Position numbers and translations under genes: made by a program. Shown here in pieces: positions 14,451 to 23,329 of a stretch of DNA of 64,000 bases. Numbering within the stretch: position 1 is the stretch's first letter; each line of letters opens with the position of its first letter. Below the pieces are notes generated by a model. The model saw only the letters and a program-made list of their open reading frames with translations, made no database searches and had not been told where the DNA came from. This DNA is from Telluria antibiotica (GTDB taxonomy: Bacteria; Pseudomonadota; Gammaproteobacteria; Burkholderiales; Burkholderiaceae_D): positions 186,001-250,000 of the forward strand of contig NZ_JAAQOM010000006.1 in NCBI RefSeq assembly GCF_011682055.1, in the 5' to 3' direction.

Positions 14451-17207
14451 ATGAACGCGCCGGCCCTGCCCGCCTCCGCCGCAGATTACATCGCGCATAT
14501 CGACCTCGCCTTCGAACTGATGGCCGTGCTGGACGCTTCCGGCCGCATCGTGCGCGTCAACGCGGCCGCCGGCGACATCCTCGGCTATACACCGGCCGAG
14601 CTGGCTGGACGCCCCGTGCTCGAGCTGCTGCACCCCGATGAGCGCGCGGACCTGGCCGCGCTGGGCGCCGAGGTGTTGCAAGGCCATGCCTGCCAAGAAC
14701 GCGAACTGCGCTGGCGGCGCAAGGATGGGCAGCCGGTCTACCTGTCGCTGTCGGCGTGCTGGTCGGAACGGGCGGGCCTCGTGTACGCGAGCGCGCGCGA
14801 CGTCACGGCGCACCGCGCGGCGCGCGAGGAATTGAAACTGTCGCGCGAACGCCTGAACGCCATGCTGGAGAGCATCGGCGACGCATTCTTCGCCATCGAC
14901 CGCGACTGGCGCATCATCTACGCCAACCGCAAGGCGGCCGCGTTCATCGGCGTGGCCGTCGGCCCAAACGTGGGCCGCCCCCTGCTCGACGTGTCGCCGG
15001 AACTCGAAGGCACGCCTTTCATCGCACACTACCGGCAAGCGCTGGCGGACGGGCAACCGGGGTTCTTCGAGGCGTTCTGGGAACCGTCGGGCACGTGGCT
15101 CGAAGTACGCTGCTATCCCACCCCGGACGGACTGTCCGTCTACTTCCACGACATCACGGCGAAGCGCACCGCGCTCGATGCCGTCCACAAGAGCGAGAAG
15201 CGCTTCCGCAGCCTGTTCCAGCAGGCGGGCGACAGCATCGTCATCGCCGACCACGACCTGCGCATCGTGGCCGCCAACGGCCGCGCCTGCGCCAGCTTCG
15301 GCTACACGGAAGCGGAATTCGTCGGCCTGCCGGTCACACGCATCGACGGCCATCACACGTACACACCGGGCATGCTCGCCAGCCTGCGCGCCGGCCACAC
15401 GCACCTGCTGCGCATGACCAAGCGGCGCAAGGACGGCAGCCGCTTTCCCGCCGAGGTGCACGTGTCGCGCTTCGAGGACGGCGGCCAGGAATACTTCCAG
15501 GCCATCGTGCGCGACCTGACGGAACGCGAGGAGGCGGAACGCCAGCTGCGCGCCAGCGAGCAGCGCTTCCGCGAAGTGATCGAGATGACGCCGGCCGGCT
15601 ACGTCCTCGCGGGCGCGGACGGGCGCGTGCTCGACGTGAATCCCGCGCTGTGCAGCCTGTCCGGCCATGCGCGCGAGGCGCTGCTCGGCCGCACGCTCGA
15701 CGACTTGTTCGACACGTTCCCCTGGCACGGCCTCGCCGCGCACGACGCGCAAGAACACGTCCAGGGCGTGGAGGCGAGCCTGCGTCATGCACAGGGCGGC
15801 CATGTGCACGTGCTGTTCAACGGGAGCGTGCGCCGCGACGCCGCCGGCAACGTGACGAGCGTCACGGGGCTGATGAGCGACATCACGGGCCGCAAGCAGG
15901 CCGAGACCCGGCTGCAACAACTGGCCACGCACGACACGCTGACGGGCCTGCCCAACCGCGCGCTGTTGCACGAGCGCGTCCAGCACATGCTCGACGCGTG
16001 CCCGCAGGGCCGCGCCGTGGCCGTCATGTTCCTCGACCTCGACCGCTTCAAGGAAGTCAACGATTCGTTCGGCCACGATCTCGGCGACGTGCTGCTGTGC
16101 GAAGTGGCGACGCGGCTGCGCAAGGTGATGCGCCCCGGCGACGTGATCGCCCGCCTCGGCGGCGACGAATTCGTCGTGGCGGCCGAGTGCGCGGGCCCGG
16201 CGGATGCGGGCGCCATCGCGCAGAAGCTGCTCGATGCGCTGGGCTTGCCCGTGCGCGTGGGCGGCCAGGACGTGAACGCGGGCGGGTCGATCGGCATCAG
16301 CCTGTTCCCGCACGACGCCTCCACGCGCGAGCTGCTGTTCCAGACGGCCGACACCGCGATGTACGGCGCCAAGCGCGCGGGCCGCAACCGCTATCGCTTC
16401 TTCGAACCCGCGATGACGCTGGCCGCGCAGGCACGCATGGCGCTGGAGATGGCGCTGCGGCCCGCGCTGGCGCGCAGCGAATTCGAGCTGCACTACCAGC
16501 CGCGCGTCGACCTGCGCACCATGCGCGTCGTCGGGCTGGAAGCGCTGCTCCGCTGGAACAGCGCCGACCTCGGACGGGTCTCGCCGGGCGAATTCATCGG
16601 CATCGCGGAAGAGACGGGCCTGATCGTGCCGATCGGCCGCTGGGTGCTGGAAGAGGCATGCGGCCAGACGCGGCGCCTCATCGAGCGCCAGGGCCGGGCG
16701 ATCCGCGTGTCGGTGAACGTGTCCGCGCGCCAGCTCGCGCAGGCCGGCTTCGTCGACGAGGTGCGTGACGTGCTCGCGCGTACGGGCTTGCCCGCCGCCT
16801 GCCTGGAACTGGAATTGACGGAAAGCGCGCTGATCGAGGACATGGCGCGCACGGCTGCCATGCTGGACGAGCTGCGCGTGCTGGGTGTGAAGCTTGCCGT
16901 CGACGACTTCGGCACCGGCTATTCCGGCCTCGCCTACCTGCGCCGCCTGCCGATCGACATCCTGAAGCTGGACCGGTCGTTCGTGCTGCAGGACGACGGC
17001 CGGATCAGCGCGTTCGACTTCGTCAAGGCGTTCGTCGACATGGCGCACGCACTGCGCCTGTCCGTCGTGGCGGAAGGCGTCGAAACGGCCGACGTGCTCG
17101 AGTTCCTGCGCGCCGCCGACTGCGACGAGGTGCAGGGCTACCTGATGGCGCGGCCGATGCCGCTGGACGCGCTCGAGGCCTGGCTCGACGCGGCCACGGA
17201 AGGCTGA
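14451..17207 (+). CDS. Multi-PAS GGDEF-EAL protein, bifunctional c-di-GMP enzyme candidate
   Basis: A 918-residue cytoplasmic protein with four PAS-type sensor modules in about the first 480 residues, then GGDEF (about 490-650) and EAL (about 660-915). The cyclase site is intact: FLDLDRFKEVND and RLGGDEFVVAAE, with an RPGD inhibitory-site motif before it. The phosphodiesterase set is intact too: GLEALLRW, LELTES, VDDFGTGYSGLAYL, LKLDRSF and VVAEGVETADV. Either or both activities could operate. There are two adjacent ATG codons; the second (14451) has GGAG at a better distance (7 bp). A TATAAT at 14355-14360 is a likely -10 element about 90 bp upstream. Confidence 0.92.
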   Translation: MNAPALPASAADYIAHIDLAFELMAVLDASGRIVRVNAAAGDILGYTPAELAGRPVLELLHPDERADLAALGAEVLQGHACQERELRWRRKDGQPVYLSLSACWSERAGLVYASARDVTAHRAAREELKLSRERLNAMLESIGDAFFAIDRDWRIIYANRKAAAFIGVAVGPNVGRPLLDVSPELEGTPFIAHYRQALADGQPGFFEAFWEPSGTWLEVRCYPTPDGLSVYFHDITAKRTALDAVHKSEKRFRSLFQQAGDSIVIADHDLRIVAANGRACASFGYTEAEFVGLPVTRIDGHHTYTPGMLASLRAGHTHLLRMTKRRKDGSRFPAEVHVSRFEDGGQEYFQAIVRDLTEREEAERQLRASEQRFREVIEMTPAGYVLAGADGRVLDVNPALCSLSGHAREALLGRTLDDLFDTFPWHGLAAHDAQEHVQGVEASLRHAQGGHVHVLFNGSVRRDAAGNVTSVTGLMSDITGRKQAETRLQQLATHDTLTGLPNRALLHERVQHMLDACPQGRAVAVMFLDLDRFKEVNDSFGHDLGDVLLCEVATRLRKVMRPGDVIARLGGDEFVVAAECAGPADAGAIAQKLLDALGLPVRVGGQDVNAGGSIGISLFPHDASTRELLFQTADTAMYGAKRAGRNRYRFFEPAMTLAAQARMALEMALRPALARSEFELHYQPRVDLRTMRVVGLEALLRWNSADLGRVSPGEFIGIAEETGLIVPIGRWVLEEACGQTRRLIERQGRAIRVSVNVSARQLAQAGFVDEVRDVLARTGLPAACLELELTESALIEDMARTAAMLDELRVLGVKLAVDDFGTGYSGLAYLRRLPIDILKLDRSFVLQDDGRISAFDFVKAFVDMAHALRLSVVAEGVETADVLEFLRAADCDEVQGYLMARPMPLDALEAWLDAATEG

Positions 17208-17435
17208 CCTGCCGCCGCCACGGCCAGAACCGTGGCGAACGCAATGTTACATCGCCGCCCCCTCACCAAAGTGGTGCGGCGTCGCTCCCTGGGACACGAT
17301 CTCACCTTTGTCAATAAATTCGCGACCCGTGCGTGCGTCGCCTGGCGTTATACTCGCACCCACAATCCATAATTTCATCACGCGGAAACGCCACGACACC
17401 ACCAGGCTGCGCGCGCCTGGCTCAACAAGCACAGC

Positions 17436-18068
17436 ATGAGAATCAGCAAAGAGAAGGCTGCCGACAACCGCGCCGCATTGATCCGGGCGGCCAGCAAATT
17501 GTTCAGGGAACGCGGCATCGACGGCGTCGGGGTCGCCGAGATCAGCAAGGAAGCCGGCCTGACGCACGGCGCCTTGTACGCGCATTTCCGTTCGAAGGAA
17601 GAACTGGCGCTGGCGGCCCTGTCGTATGGCCTCGAGCAGTCCAATTCGCGCATGTATGCCGCGACGTCGGACGGCATGCCCGACCTCGCGCGTTTCCTCG
17701 ACCGCTACCTGTCGCTCGACAGCCGCGACGACTACGGCGACCGCTGCCCGATGGCCGCGTCGGCCAGCGAGATCGGACGCCAGGACACGACGATCAGCGC
17801 CCGCTTCGCCGAAGGCTATATGGTGATGGTGCGCGCATTCGAGCGCCAGATCGAGCACGACGCGCCGGGCAGCGACGCGCTGGCACGGGCGATGGTCGTC
17901 GTGGCCACGCTGATCGGCAGCGTCGCGGTCGCGCGCGGCGCCGCGAAGGGCAACCCGGCCGTGTCGGACCAGGTGCTGCAGGCTGCGCGCGGTTTGCTCG
18001 ACGAATTGATGCTCGCGCACCCGCAAGCGCGCGCGCCCGCGCGCCGGGACGACCGGCCCGCGGCCTGA
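17436..18068 (+). CDS. TetR-family transcriptional regulator
   Basis: A 210-residue regulator. Residues 1-60 form the TetR helix-turn-helix (ALIRAASKLFRERGIDGVGV and LTHGALYAHFRSKEEL); the rest is a helical ligand-binding domain with a DYGDRCPMAASASE segment seen in the TetR group near AcrR/YcdC-like members. Targets and ligand are unknown. It is convergent with the binding-protein gene downstream (19 bp apart), and no plausible target gene is divergent from it. The Shine-Dalgarno sequence is weak. Confidence 0.9.
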   Translation: MRISKEKAADNRAALIRAASKLFRERGIDGVGVAEISKEAGLTHGALYAHFRSKEELALAALSYGLEQSNSRMYAATSDGMPDLARFLDRYLSLDSRDDYGDRCPMAASASEIGRQDTTISARFAEGYMVMVRAFERQIEHDAPGSDALARAMVVVATLIGSVAVARGAAKGNPAVSDQVLQAARGLLDELMLAHPQARAPARRDDRPAA

Positions 18069-18087
18069 TCGCCGGGCCGGTCGCGCC

Positions 18088-19215
18088 CTACTTCGTGACG
18101 CCGATCGGCGTGCGGTGGCCGCCCTTGAACGTGTACAGCGTGAGGACGCCGTCGCGGATGTCGCCGTGGGCGTCGAAGGCGATGGTGCCGGTGACGCCGG
18201 GATAGCGCACCTTGGCCAGCTCCGGCAGGTATTTCGCAGGCGCGCTGGAGCCGGCCTTGTCCATCGCGGACGCGATCGCCAGCACGGCATCGTACGAATA
18301 CGGCGCGATGATCTGCACGTCGATGCCGTAGCGCTTCTTGTACTCGGCTCGGAATTTATCCATGCCGGCCTTGCCCTTGTCCTCGACACCGCCCGCCTCC
18401 GCGCACACAACCTGGCCATCGGCCATCGTATTGCCCGACAGCGGCTGCATCGCATCCGAGCAGATGCCGTCGCCACCCATCATGCGCGCGTTGATGCCCA
18501 GCTGCTTCATCTGGCGCAGCATCGGGCCCGCAACGGCGTTCATGCCGCCGAAAAAGACGAGGTCCGGATTGCTGGCGCGGATCTTGGTCAGGATCGCCGC
18601 GAAGTCCGTCGCCTTGTCGTTCGTGAATTCGCGCGCGACGGGCGTCACGCCCTGCTGGCCCAGGCTCTTCGAGAATTCCGTCACGAGGCCCTGGCCGTAC
18701 GCCGTGCGGTCGTCGATGACGGCGATGCGCTTCGCGCCCATCGTCTTGACGGCGTAGCGGCCCAGCGCGCGGCCCAGCTGGACATCGTTCGCGACGACGC
18801 GGAACGCCGTGTTGTAGCCCAGCTGCGTGTATTTCGGATTCGTGGCCGACGGCGAGATCTGCGGGATGCCCGCGTCGTTGTAGATCTTCGCGGCCGGGAT
18901 CGTCGTGCCCGACGTCTCGTGGCCGATCACGGCATTGACTTTCGCGTCCGCCAGCTTCTGCGCGGCCGCCGTCGCGGCTTTCGGGTCGCCGCCGTCGTCT
19001 TCCGGCACGAGCACCCACTTGACCTTCTTGCCGCCGATCGTCGCGCCGCGCGCGTTCAGCGCGTCGACGGCCATCCGCGCGCCGTTTTCGCTGTCCTTGC
19101 CAAAATGGGCCACGGGACCCGTGATGGCGGCAGCATGGCCGATCTTCACGACCTCCTGGGCCGTGGCGAATCCCGCTGCGGCCAGTGCCGACACCAACAA
19201 AACGACCTTCTTCAT
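18088..19215 (-). CDS. Branched-chain amino acid-type ABC transporter binding protein (LivK-like)
   Basis: A 375-residue periplasmic solute-binding protein of the Leu/Ile/Val family. It has a signal peptide (residues 1-19, ending FATA), then the type I periplasmic-binding fold: EVVKIGHAAAITGPVAHFGK at the N-terminus, VIGHETSGTTIPAAKIYNDA around the ligand loop, and SPSATNP. These proteins deliver branched-chain amino acids or related small compounds to LivHMGF permeases. No permease or ATPase gene lies near it, so it is an orphan component serving a transporter elsewhere. It is divergent from the MaoC-like gene. Confidence 0.93.
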   Translation of the reverse strand: MKKVVLLVSALAAAGFATAQEVVKIGHAAAITGPVAHFGKDSENGARMAVDALNARGATIGGKKVKWVLVPEDDGGDPKAATAAAQKLADAKVNAVIGHETSGTTIPAAKIYNDAGIPQISPSATNPKYTQLGYNTAFRVVANDVQLGRALGRYAVKTMGAKRIAVIDDRTAYGQGLVTEFSKSLGQQGVTPVAREFTNDKATDFAAILTKIRASNPDLVFFGGMNAVAGPMLRQMKQLGINARMMGGDGICSDAMQPLSGNTMADGQVVCAEAGGVEDKGKAGMDKFRAEYKKRYGIDVQIIAPYSYDAVLAIASAMDKAGSSAPAKYLPELAKVRYPGVTGTIAFDAHGDIRDGVLTLYTFKGGHRTPIGVTK

Positions 19216-19345
19216 TCCATCCTCATCTAAAACAGTGATTCTTTATGCCAAATCGTTAGGGTAACGTGGATGATCCGATTTCACAAGTCTTGCAGCGCAA
19301 GTTAAAGTTTCAGGCACAATGGGGTTTTACGTTTGCCAGGCTCCG

Positions 19346-20179
19346 ATGAACGCCGACTCACCGTCACCGCTTCCCCGACTGGGCGCCGCCACCCTGCTGC
19401 GCGCCCTGTTCAAGCATCCGCGCCGCCTGAACGGCGTGCCCACGCCGCGCACCACCTACGTCCTCGACCGCATCGACCCGCACCAGTTGCGCCGCTACCG
19501 CCAGGCACTGGGCTTCCGCGACGACGGCATCCCCCTCACGTACTATTACCTGCTCGCGCAGCGCGCGCACGTGGCGACGATGCTGGACGATGCCTTCCCG
19601 TTCCGCCTGCCCGGCACGGTGCACACGGAAAACGCACTGCGCGCACTGGCGGAGCCGCTGCGCGACGTCCCGCTCGTGCTGGCCACGACCGTCACCATCC
19701 GGCCGCCAGCCGACAACGGCGCCGTCGTCGCCGAGCTGGACACCGTGGCCCGCCAGCAGGATACGGTCATCTTCAGCTGCCGCAGCACCTATCTCGTGGT
19801 GCGCGGCCAGCGGCGTCAGGGCCGTGCGCGGCCGGAAGCGAAGGCCCTGCCCGTGCTGACGGGCTGGCGCATCCCGCGCGGCATGGGTCGGGCCTACGCC
19901 CGCATCTCGGGCGACTGGAATCCGATCCACTTGTGGGCATGGTCGGCGCGCGTGATGGGCATGAAGCAGCCGATCATCCACGGCATGCATACGCTGGCGC
20001 GCGCCTGCGCCGAGCTGGAACAGGCGTGCGGCCGGCGCATCCTCGCGCTGGAAGGACGGTTCCGCGCACCCGCGCCGCTGGGCAGCGAACTCGTGCTGGG
20101 CGCCGACCTCGCGGCCGGCAGTTTCGCCGTGGGCGGCGGCGGCCGCGTCGTTGCGGAAGGCAGCTTCCGCACGGTTTGA
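19346..20179 (+). CDS. MaoC-like dehydratase domain protein
   Basis: A 277-residue protein with the MaoC/hot-dog hydratase signature in its C-terminal half (ARISGDWNPIHLW and PIIHGMHTLA, with the catalytic Asp-x-Asn-Pro-x-His pattern). The N-terminal half (about 1-130) looks like a second, degenerate hot-dog. Such proteins hydrate enoyl-CoA or enoyl-ACP thioesters, as in polyhydroxyalkanoate or fatty acid metabolism; the true substrate is unknown. I chose the ATG at 19346, where AGG lies upstream; an ATG at 19319 would add nine residues. The gene ends inside the FNR/Anr box of the stress protein gene. Confidence 0.85.
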   Translation: MNADSPSPLPRLGAATLLRALFKHPRRLNGVPTPRTTYVLDRIDPHQLRRYRQALGFRDDGIPLTYYYLLAQRAHVATMLDDAFPFRLPGTVHTENALRALAEPLRDVPLVLATTVTIRPPADNGAVVAELDTVARQQDTVIFSCRSTYLVVRGQRRQGRARPEAKALPVLTGWRIPRGMGRAYARISGDWNPIHLWAWSARVMGMKQPIIHGMHTLARACAELEQACGRRILALEGRFRAPAPLGSELVLGADLAAGSFAVGGGGRVVAEGSFRTV

Positions 20180-20189
20180 TCCAGATCAA
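20176..20189. promoter_or_regulatory. FNR/Anr box upstream of the universal stress protein gene
   Basis: TTGATCCAGATCAA matches the FNR/Anr consensus TTGAT-N4-ATCAA exactly, and the dyad extends one base on each side. Its centre is about 64 bp before the stress protein ATG; placed at the usual -41.5, it would start transcription near 20224, with CATGCT (20212-20217) as -10. It overlaps the stop codon of the upstream gene. Confidence 0.82.
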
Positions 20190-20246
20190 ACAATTTGTTG
20201 CGCGGATTCGCCATGCTGGAGCATCGCACCGGCCAGGAGAACCGCC

Positions 20247-20702
20247 ATGTATGATCGCATCCTCGTCCCCACGGACGGCTCCGATGTCTCCGCCGCCGCC
20301 GAGCGGGCCGCCATCGCGTTCGCGCGGGCGCTCGGCAGCGAAGTCGTCGTGGTCGCCGTCGGCCAGCCCCGCCTGCCTGCCGCGTCGGCGGAAGCGGCGA
20401 TGGCCATCGATCCCGGCCTCGACGATGCCGCCCTGCTGGCGGCCGCCAACGAACACGCGCAGCGCGTCGCCACGGCCGCCGCCGCCGCGGGTGTGCGCTG
20501 CACGCCGATCGCACTGCTCGATTATTCGCCGGCCGAGGCGATCATCGCCACCGCCGAAGACCGCAAGTGCGACCTTATCTTCATGGCCTCGCACGGCCGG
20601 CGCGGACTGTCCCGGCTGCTGGCCGGCAGCGTGACGCAGCAGGTGCTTGCCGAGTCGCGCGTGCCCGTGCTCGTCATGCGGGCCGCGCATCCGGCGCCGT
20701 AA
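20247..20702 (+). CDS. Universal stress protein (UspA family)
   Basis: A 151-residue cytoplasmic protein of the UspA fold. It begins MYDRILVPTDGSDVSAAAE and ends with the ATP-binding-type loop MASHGRRGLSRLLAGSVTQQ, whose G-2x-G-9x-G-[ST] pattern indicates an ATP-binding Usp. The start is preceded by CAGGAGA. The perfect FNR/Anr box upstream implies induction at low oxygen, as known for Usp proteins in Pseudomonas and Ralstonia relatives. It is convergent with the YaiO-like gene, only 6 bp away. Confidence 0.93.
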   Translation: MYDRILVPTDGSDVSAAAERAAIAFARALGSEVVVVAVGQPRLPAASAEAAMAIDPGLDDAALLAAANEHAQRVATAAAAAGVRCTPIALLDYSPAEAIIATAEDRKCDLIFMASHGRRGLSRLLAGSVTQQVLAESRVPVLVMRAAHPAP

Positions 20703-20708
20703 CCCGGG

Positions 20709-22013
20709 TTACCAGCGCCGGTAGAGCGCAAAAGTCAGCGCGCGCTGGTCGGCCGCGCCGCCCGTCCGCGCGACGCTCGCGCCCACGCGCGTGCCCCACG
20801 CGGGCGTCCAGTAGCGCACCCACGTGACGGTGCCGCCGCCGGAGCGGCCCTGGCCGCCCACGAGACTCAGCGGATCGTCGCTGCGGCCACTGTTCAGCGT
20901 CGCTTCAAGATAGGTGTCGGCGTCGCCCGCGTAGAACCAGCGGGCAAGCAGACGCTCGCCCGTACCGTGCGACTCCGCGGACACGATGTTCTGGTGGCGC
21001 AGCTGCACATACCAGTCGCCCGCGTACTTCGCGATGCTCGCGCCGTAGATGTTGACGCGCGCGGCAAAGCCAAGGACGTCGTCGCTGACGGACGCTTCCC
21101 AGCCGCTGCCCAGCGCCTGATACAGTTCCACGCGGCCCGCGTTGGCGGGAAACAGCCGGGCCGCCGCGGCGCGCTGGTAGCGCAGGTTCGCATACGCACC
21201 GGACCACAGGCCCACATAGCCGTCGAGCCCCCATGCGACATCGTGCCGCCCGAAGCGCTGCGCGCGCAAGGTCTCGAACGCGAGCGAGCCCCCGTTCGTG
21301 TAATGACGCACACTGACCGTTTCGTCGTTCCAGCGCGGTCCCCGGCCCGGGTCCGTCCACGTGGCCGACAGGCCCGCGGCCCATGTGTAGCCGTGCGCGA
21401 TCGCCGCGTCCGGATTGCCCGCGCGGGGCTGCAGTGCCGCCGCCAGCGCATCGGCCGCCTCGCCGGTGGCGCCGAGCGCGCGGGCCCGCCCCAGGTCCGC
21501 GCGCGCATCGGCATCGCGGCCCAGCGCACGCAGCGCACGGCCGCGGGCCAGGTACGGCGCCGGGTCGCTTGGCCGCAGTGCGATCAGTCGCGCGTAGGCA
21601 TCGGCGGCTTGCGCCGGCCGGCCGCTCCACAGGTACATGTCGCCGAGCGCCGACCATGCGTCCGCGTACTTGGGCGCGGCCGTGGCCGCGGCGCGCAGGT
21701 CGCGTTCGGCCTCAGGCCAGTGTTCGAGGCGCGCATGGACGATGCCGCGACCGAGCAGGACGTCCACGTTGTCCGGCGCGCGCGCCAGCAGCGCTTCGTA
21801 GGCGGCCAACGCCTCATCGGGGTGGCCGCCGTTGGCCAGCGCGCGCGCCCGCGCGTAGGCTTCATCGAAGGTCGGCGTGGCGGCCGCGGCGGCCGGTGTG
21901 GAGATGGCAGGCGGCGACGGGGGGACCTGCAAAGCAGCGGGCATCGGGCGATCGGAGAGTGGCTCGGAGGGGCGGCCACGAAAGGCGCCGCCTTGCCGGC
22001 ACTGTGCCGACAT
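20709..22013 (-). CDS. TPR plus YaiO-like outer-membrane beta-barrel protein
   Basis: A protein of up to 434 residues. About residues 48-190 form TPR-like helical repeats (EAYARARALANGGHPDEALA, AWSALGDMYLWSGRPAQA), and about 215-434 form a beta-rich YaiO-type barrel with alternating strands and a terminal aromatic residue (ALTFALYRRW). YaiO-like proteins often accompany exopolysaccharide genes; none is adjacent. Oddly, neither the ATG at 22013 nor the one at 21944 gives a hydrophobic signal peptide, which an outer-membrane protein needs; the 5' end may be damaged, misread or start at an unrecognised codon. It overlaps no other gene. Confidence 0.72.
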   Translation of the reverse strand: MSAQCRQGGAFRGRPSEPLSDRPMPAALQVPPSPPAISTPAAAAATPTFDEAYARARALANGGHPDEALAAYEALLARAPDNVDVLLGRGIVHARLEHWPEAERDLRAAATAAPKYADAWSALGDMYLWSGRPAQAADAYARLIALRPSDPAPYLARGRALRALGRDADARADLGRARALGATGEAADALAAALQPRAGNPDAAIAHGYTWAAGLSATWTDPGRGPRWNDETVSVRHYTNGGSLAFETLRAQRFGRHDVAWGLDGYVGLWSGAYANLRYQRAAAARLFPANAGRVELYQALGSGWEASVSDDVLGFAARVNIYGASIAKYAGDWYVQLRHQNIVSAESHGTGERLLARWFYAGDADTYLEATLNSGRSDDPLSLVGGQGRSGGGTVTWVRYWTPAWGTRVGASVARTGGAADQRALTFALYRRW

Positions 22014-22051
22014 CCGCCGGGAGCGTCAAGGAGCGCACGGTTGGCGGCCGG

Positions 22052-22639
22052 TCAGACTGCCGAGGCGCCCAGCCTGCGCATATGATCGCCCCACGTCGCG
22101 ACGCGCTCCGCCGACATCGCGTGCGTGCGCCCGATCAGCGTCGTGCGTACGGGACGGATGCCCGCCCGGCCGAGAATCTGGCGCCGCATCATCTTGACAC
22201 CGTAGCCGCCGTAGCCCCAGCGGTAGACGACGGCCGGCATCTCCATGCTGACGACGAGCCGCGCACTGCGTCCACCCAGCAGGCCGGCGCCGAACGGCCG
22301 GTGCGGATCGTCCATGAACACGCCGGGACGCGTGACGTGTTCGAGGAAGCCCCGCATCAGCGCAGGCATGTCGCCCATCCACAAGGGATAGACGAAGACG
22401 AGGTGGTCGGCATGCTGGATCGCCTCCTGCACGGCCGCCAGCTGCGGCGGCGGGGAACCGTGCCACCATTCGGAGGGGCTGGTCAACAGGGGAAAACTCA
22501 TCCTTGCCGGTTCGACGACGTCAACCTCGTGCCCGGCGTCGCGCGCGCCCTCGACATAGGCGTGGGCCAGCGCGTGGCACAGGTGCGGCCGATGGCAGTC
22601 CGGATGGCCCTGGATCAATAAGATGCGCGCCCCCATCAA
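22052..22639 (-). CDS. Flavodoxin-fold NAD(P)H dehydrogenase (quinone)-like protein
   Basis: A 195-residue protein of the flavodoxin-like NAD(P)H oxidoreductase family (MdaB/KefF/NQO1 type). Visible are the N-terminal ILLIQGHPDCHRPHLCHALA, the flavin-contacting VFVYPLWMGDMPALMRGFLE, and the C-terminal fold. The usual role is two-electron reduction of quinones or related electrophiles with FMN or FAD. The substitution of RPHLC after the GHPD phosphate loop is mildly unusual; most members have S-x-[NS]-x. It stands alone on its strand, with a 206-bp spacer before the GNAT gene. Confidence 0.85.
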   Translation of the reverse strand: MMGARILLIQGHPDCHRPHLCHALAHAYVEGARDAGHEVDVVEPARMSFPLLTSPSEWWHGSPPPQLAAVQEAIQHADHLVFVYPLWMGDMPALMRGFLEHVTRPGVFMDDPHRPFGAGLLGGRSARLVVSMEMPAVVYRWGYGGYGVKMMRRQILGRAGIRPVRTTLIGRTHAMSAERVATWGDHMRRLGASAV

Positions 22640-22780
22640 TGGTCACCGTGCCCACGTTCGACTTGTACTGCTCTCATTTCTCGCTTTCGATATGTATTCC
22701 GTCAACTAGGCTAACCGAACACAACGTTGCTACGTTGCGAGATATCAAACGACACGGATTTTTTCGTGCTACGGGCACAC

Positions 22781-22794
22781 TAAGAATATTCTTA
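22781..22794. promoter_or_regulatory. 14-bp perfect AT-rich palindrome
   Basis: TAAGAATATTCTTA is a perfect palindrome in the 207-bp AT-richer spacer between the flavodoxin-fold gene (start 22639) and the GNAT gene (end 22847). It is not followed by a T-run on either strand, so it is not an intrinsic terminator; an operator for the flavodoxin-fold gene is possible. Nothing else is recognisable in this spacer. Confidence 0.4.
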
Positions 22795-22846
22795 TTCTTC
22801 AGACTAGTCTTCCGACACCGTCCAACCGGGCCGGCGCGCGGCGCGA

Positions 22847-23329
22847 TTACAACCGTTTCGTCATGTAGTGGGCGGCGCCGGGATACGTGGCAAGCGCAGC
22901 ATGGTCGCCCGCCGCCGGCGCGTAGCCGAGGCTTTCCCAGAATTCGAGCGAATCCTGTACGGACACGAGCGCCGCGTGGCGCAGGCCGCGCACGGCAGCA
23001 TCGTCGTGCAGACGCGCGACGAGCCTGCGCGCCACGCCCTGCCCGGCCGCACGTGGGGCCACGGCCACGTCGTGCAAGTACAGCGTGTCCGGTTCCGCGG
23101 CCACGGCGAAGGGGGCACCGAGCGGCGTGACCCTGCCGAGGCGCGACGGATACGCGAACAGGTAGGCGCACACGCCGGCGTCATCGCGCGCGACCAGCAC
23201 CGTGCGGGGACTCGCCGCAAGGCGTGCCAGCACGACGTGCGCCGGCTCCTGCATCGCCGGCGGGTAGCACGCGGCCTGCACGGCCAGGACCCCGGCGAGA
23301 TCGTCGCGCGCCATCGGCCCGATCCGCAT
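22847..23329 (-). CDS. GNAT-family N-acetyltransferase
   Basis: A 160-residue acetyltransferase. Motif A of the GNAT fold is visible as VAPRAAGQGVARRLVARL (the R/Q-x-x-G-x-G/A acetyl-CoA loop), preceded by the strand LYLHDVAV; the C-terminal segment SLEFWESLGYAPA is also typical. The substrate is unknown. Its ATG overlaps the beta-lactamase stop codon as TGATG, so the two are translationally coupled in one operon. Whether this indicates a shared antibiotic-related role is open. Confidence 0.87.
   Translation of the reverse strand: MRIGPMARDDLAGVLAVQAACYPPAMQEPAHVVLARLAASPRTVLVARDDAGVCAYLFAYPSRLGRVTPLGAPFAVAAEPDTLYLHDVAVAPRAAGQGVARRLVARLHDDAAVRGLRHAALVSVQDSLEFWESLGYAPAAGDHAALATYPGAAHYMTKRL

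Noticed and set aside
13914..17048. 1044-codon leftward reading frame over the GGDEF-EAL gene
   Set aside because: It is antisense to the intact PAS/GGDEF/EAL protein and has shadow composition; no motif is visible.
22781..22794. TAAGAATATTCTTA as an intrinsic terminator
   Set aside because: No T-run follows on either strand, and an AT-only stem is too unstable; listed only as a possible operator.
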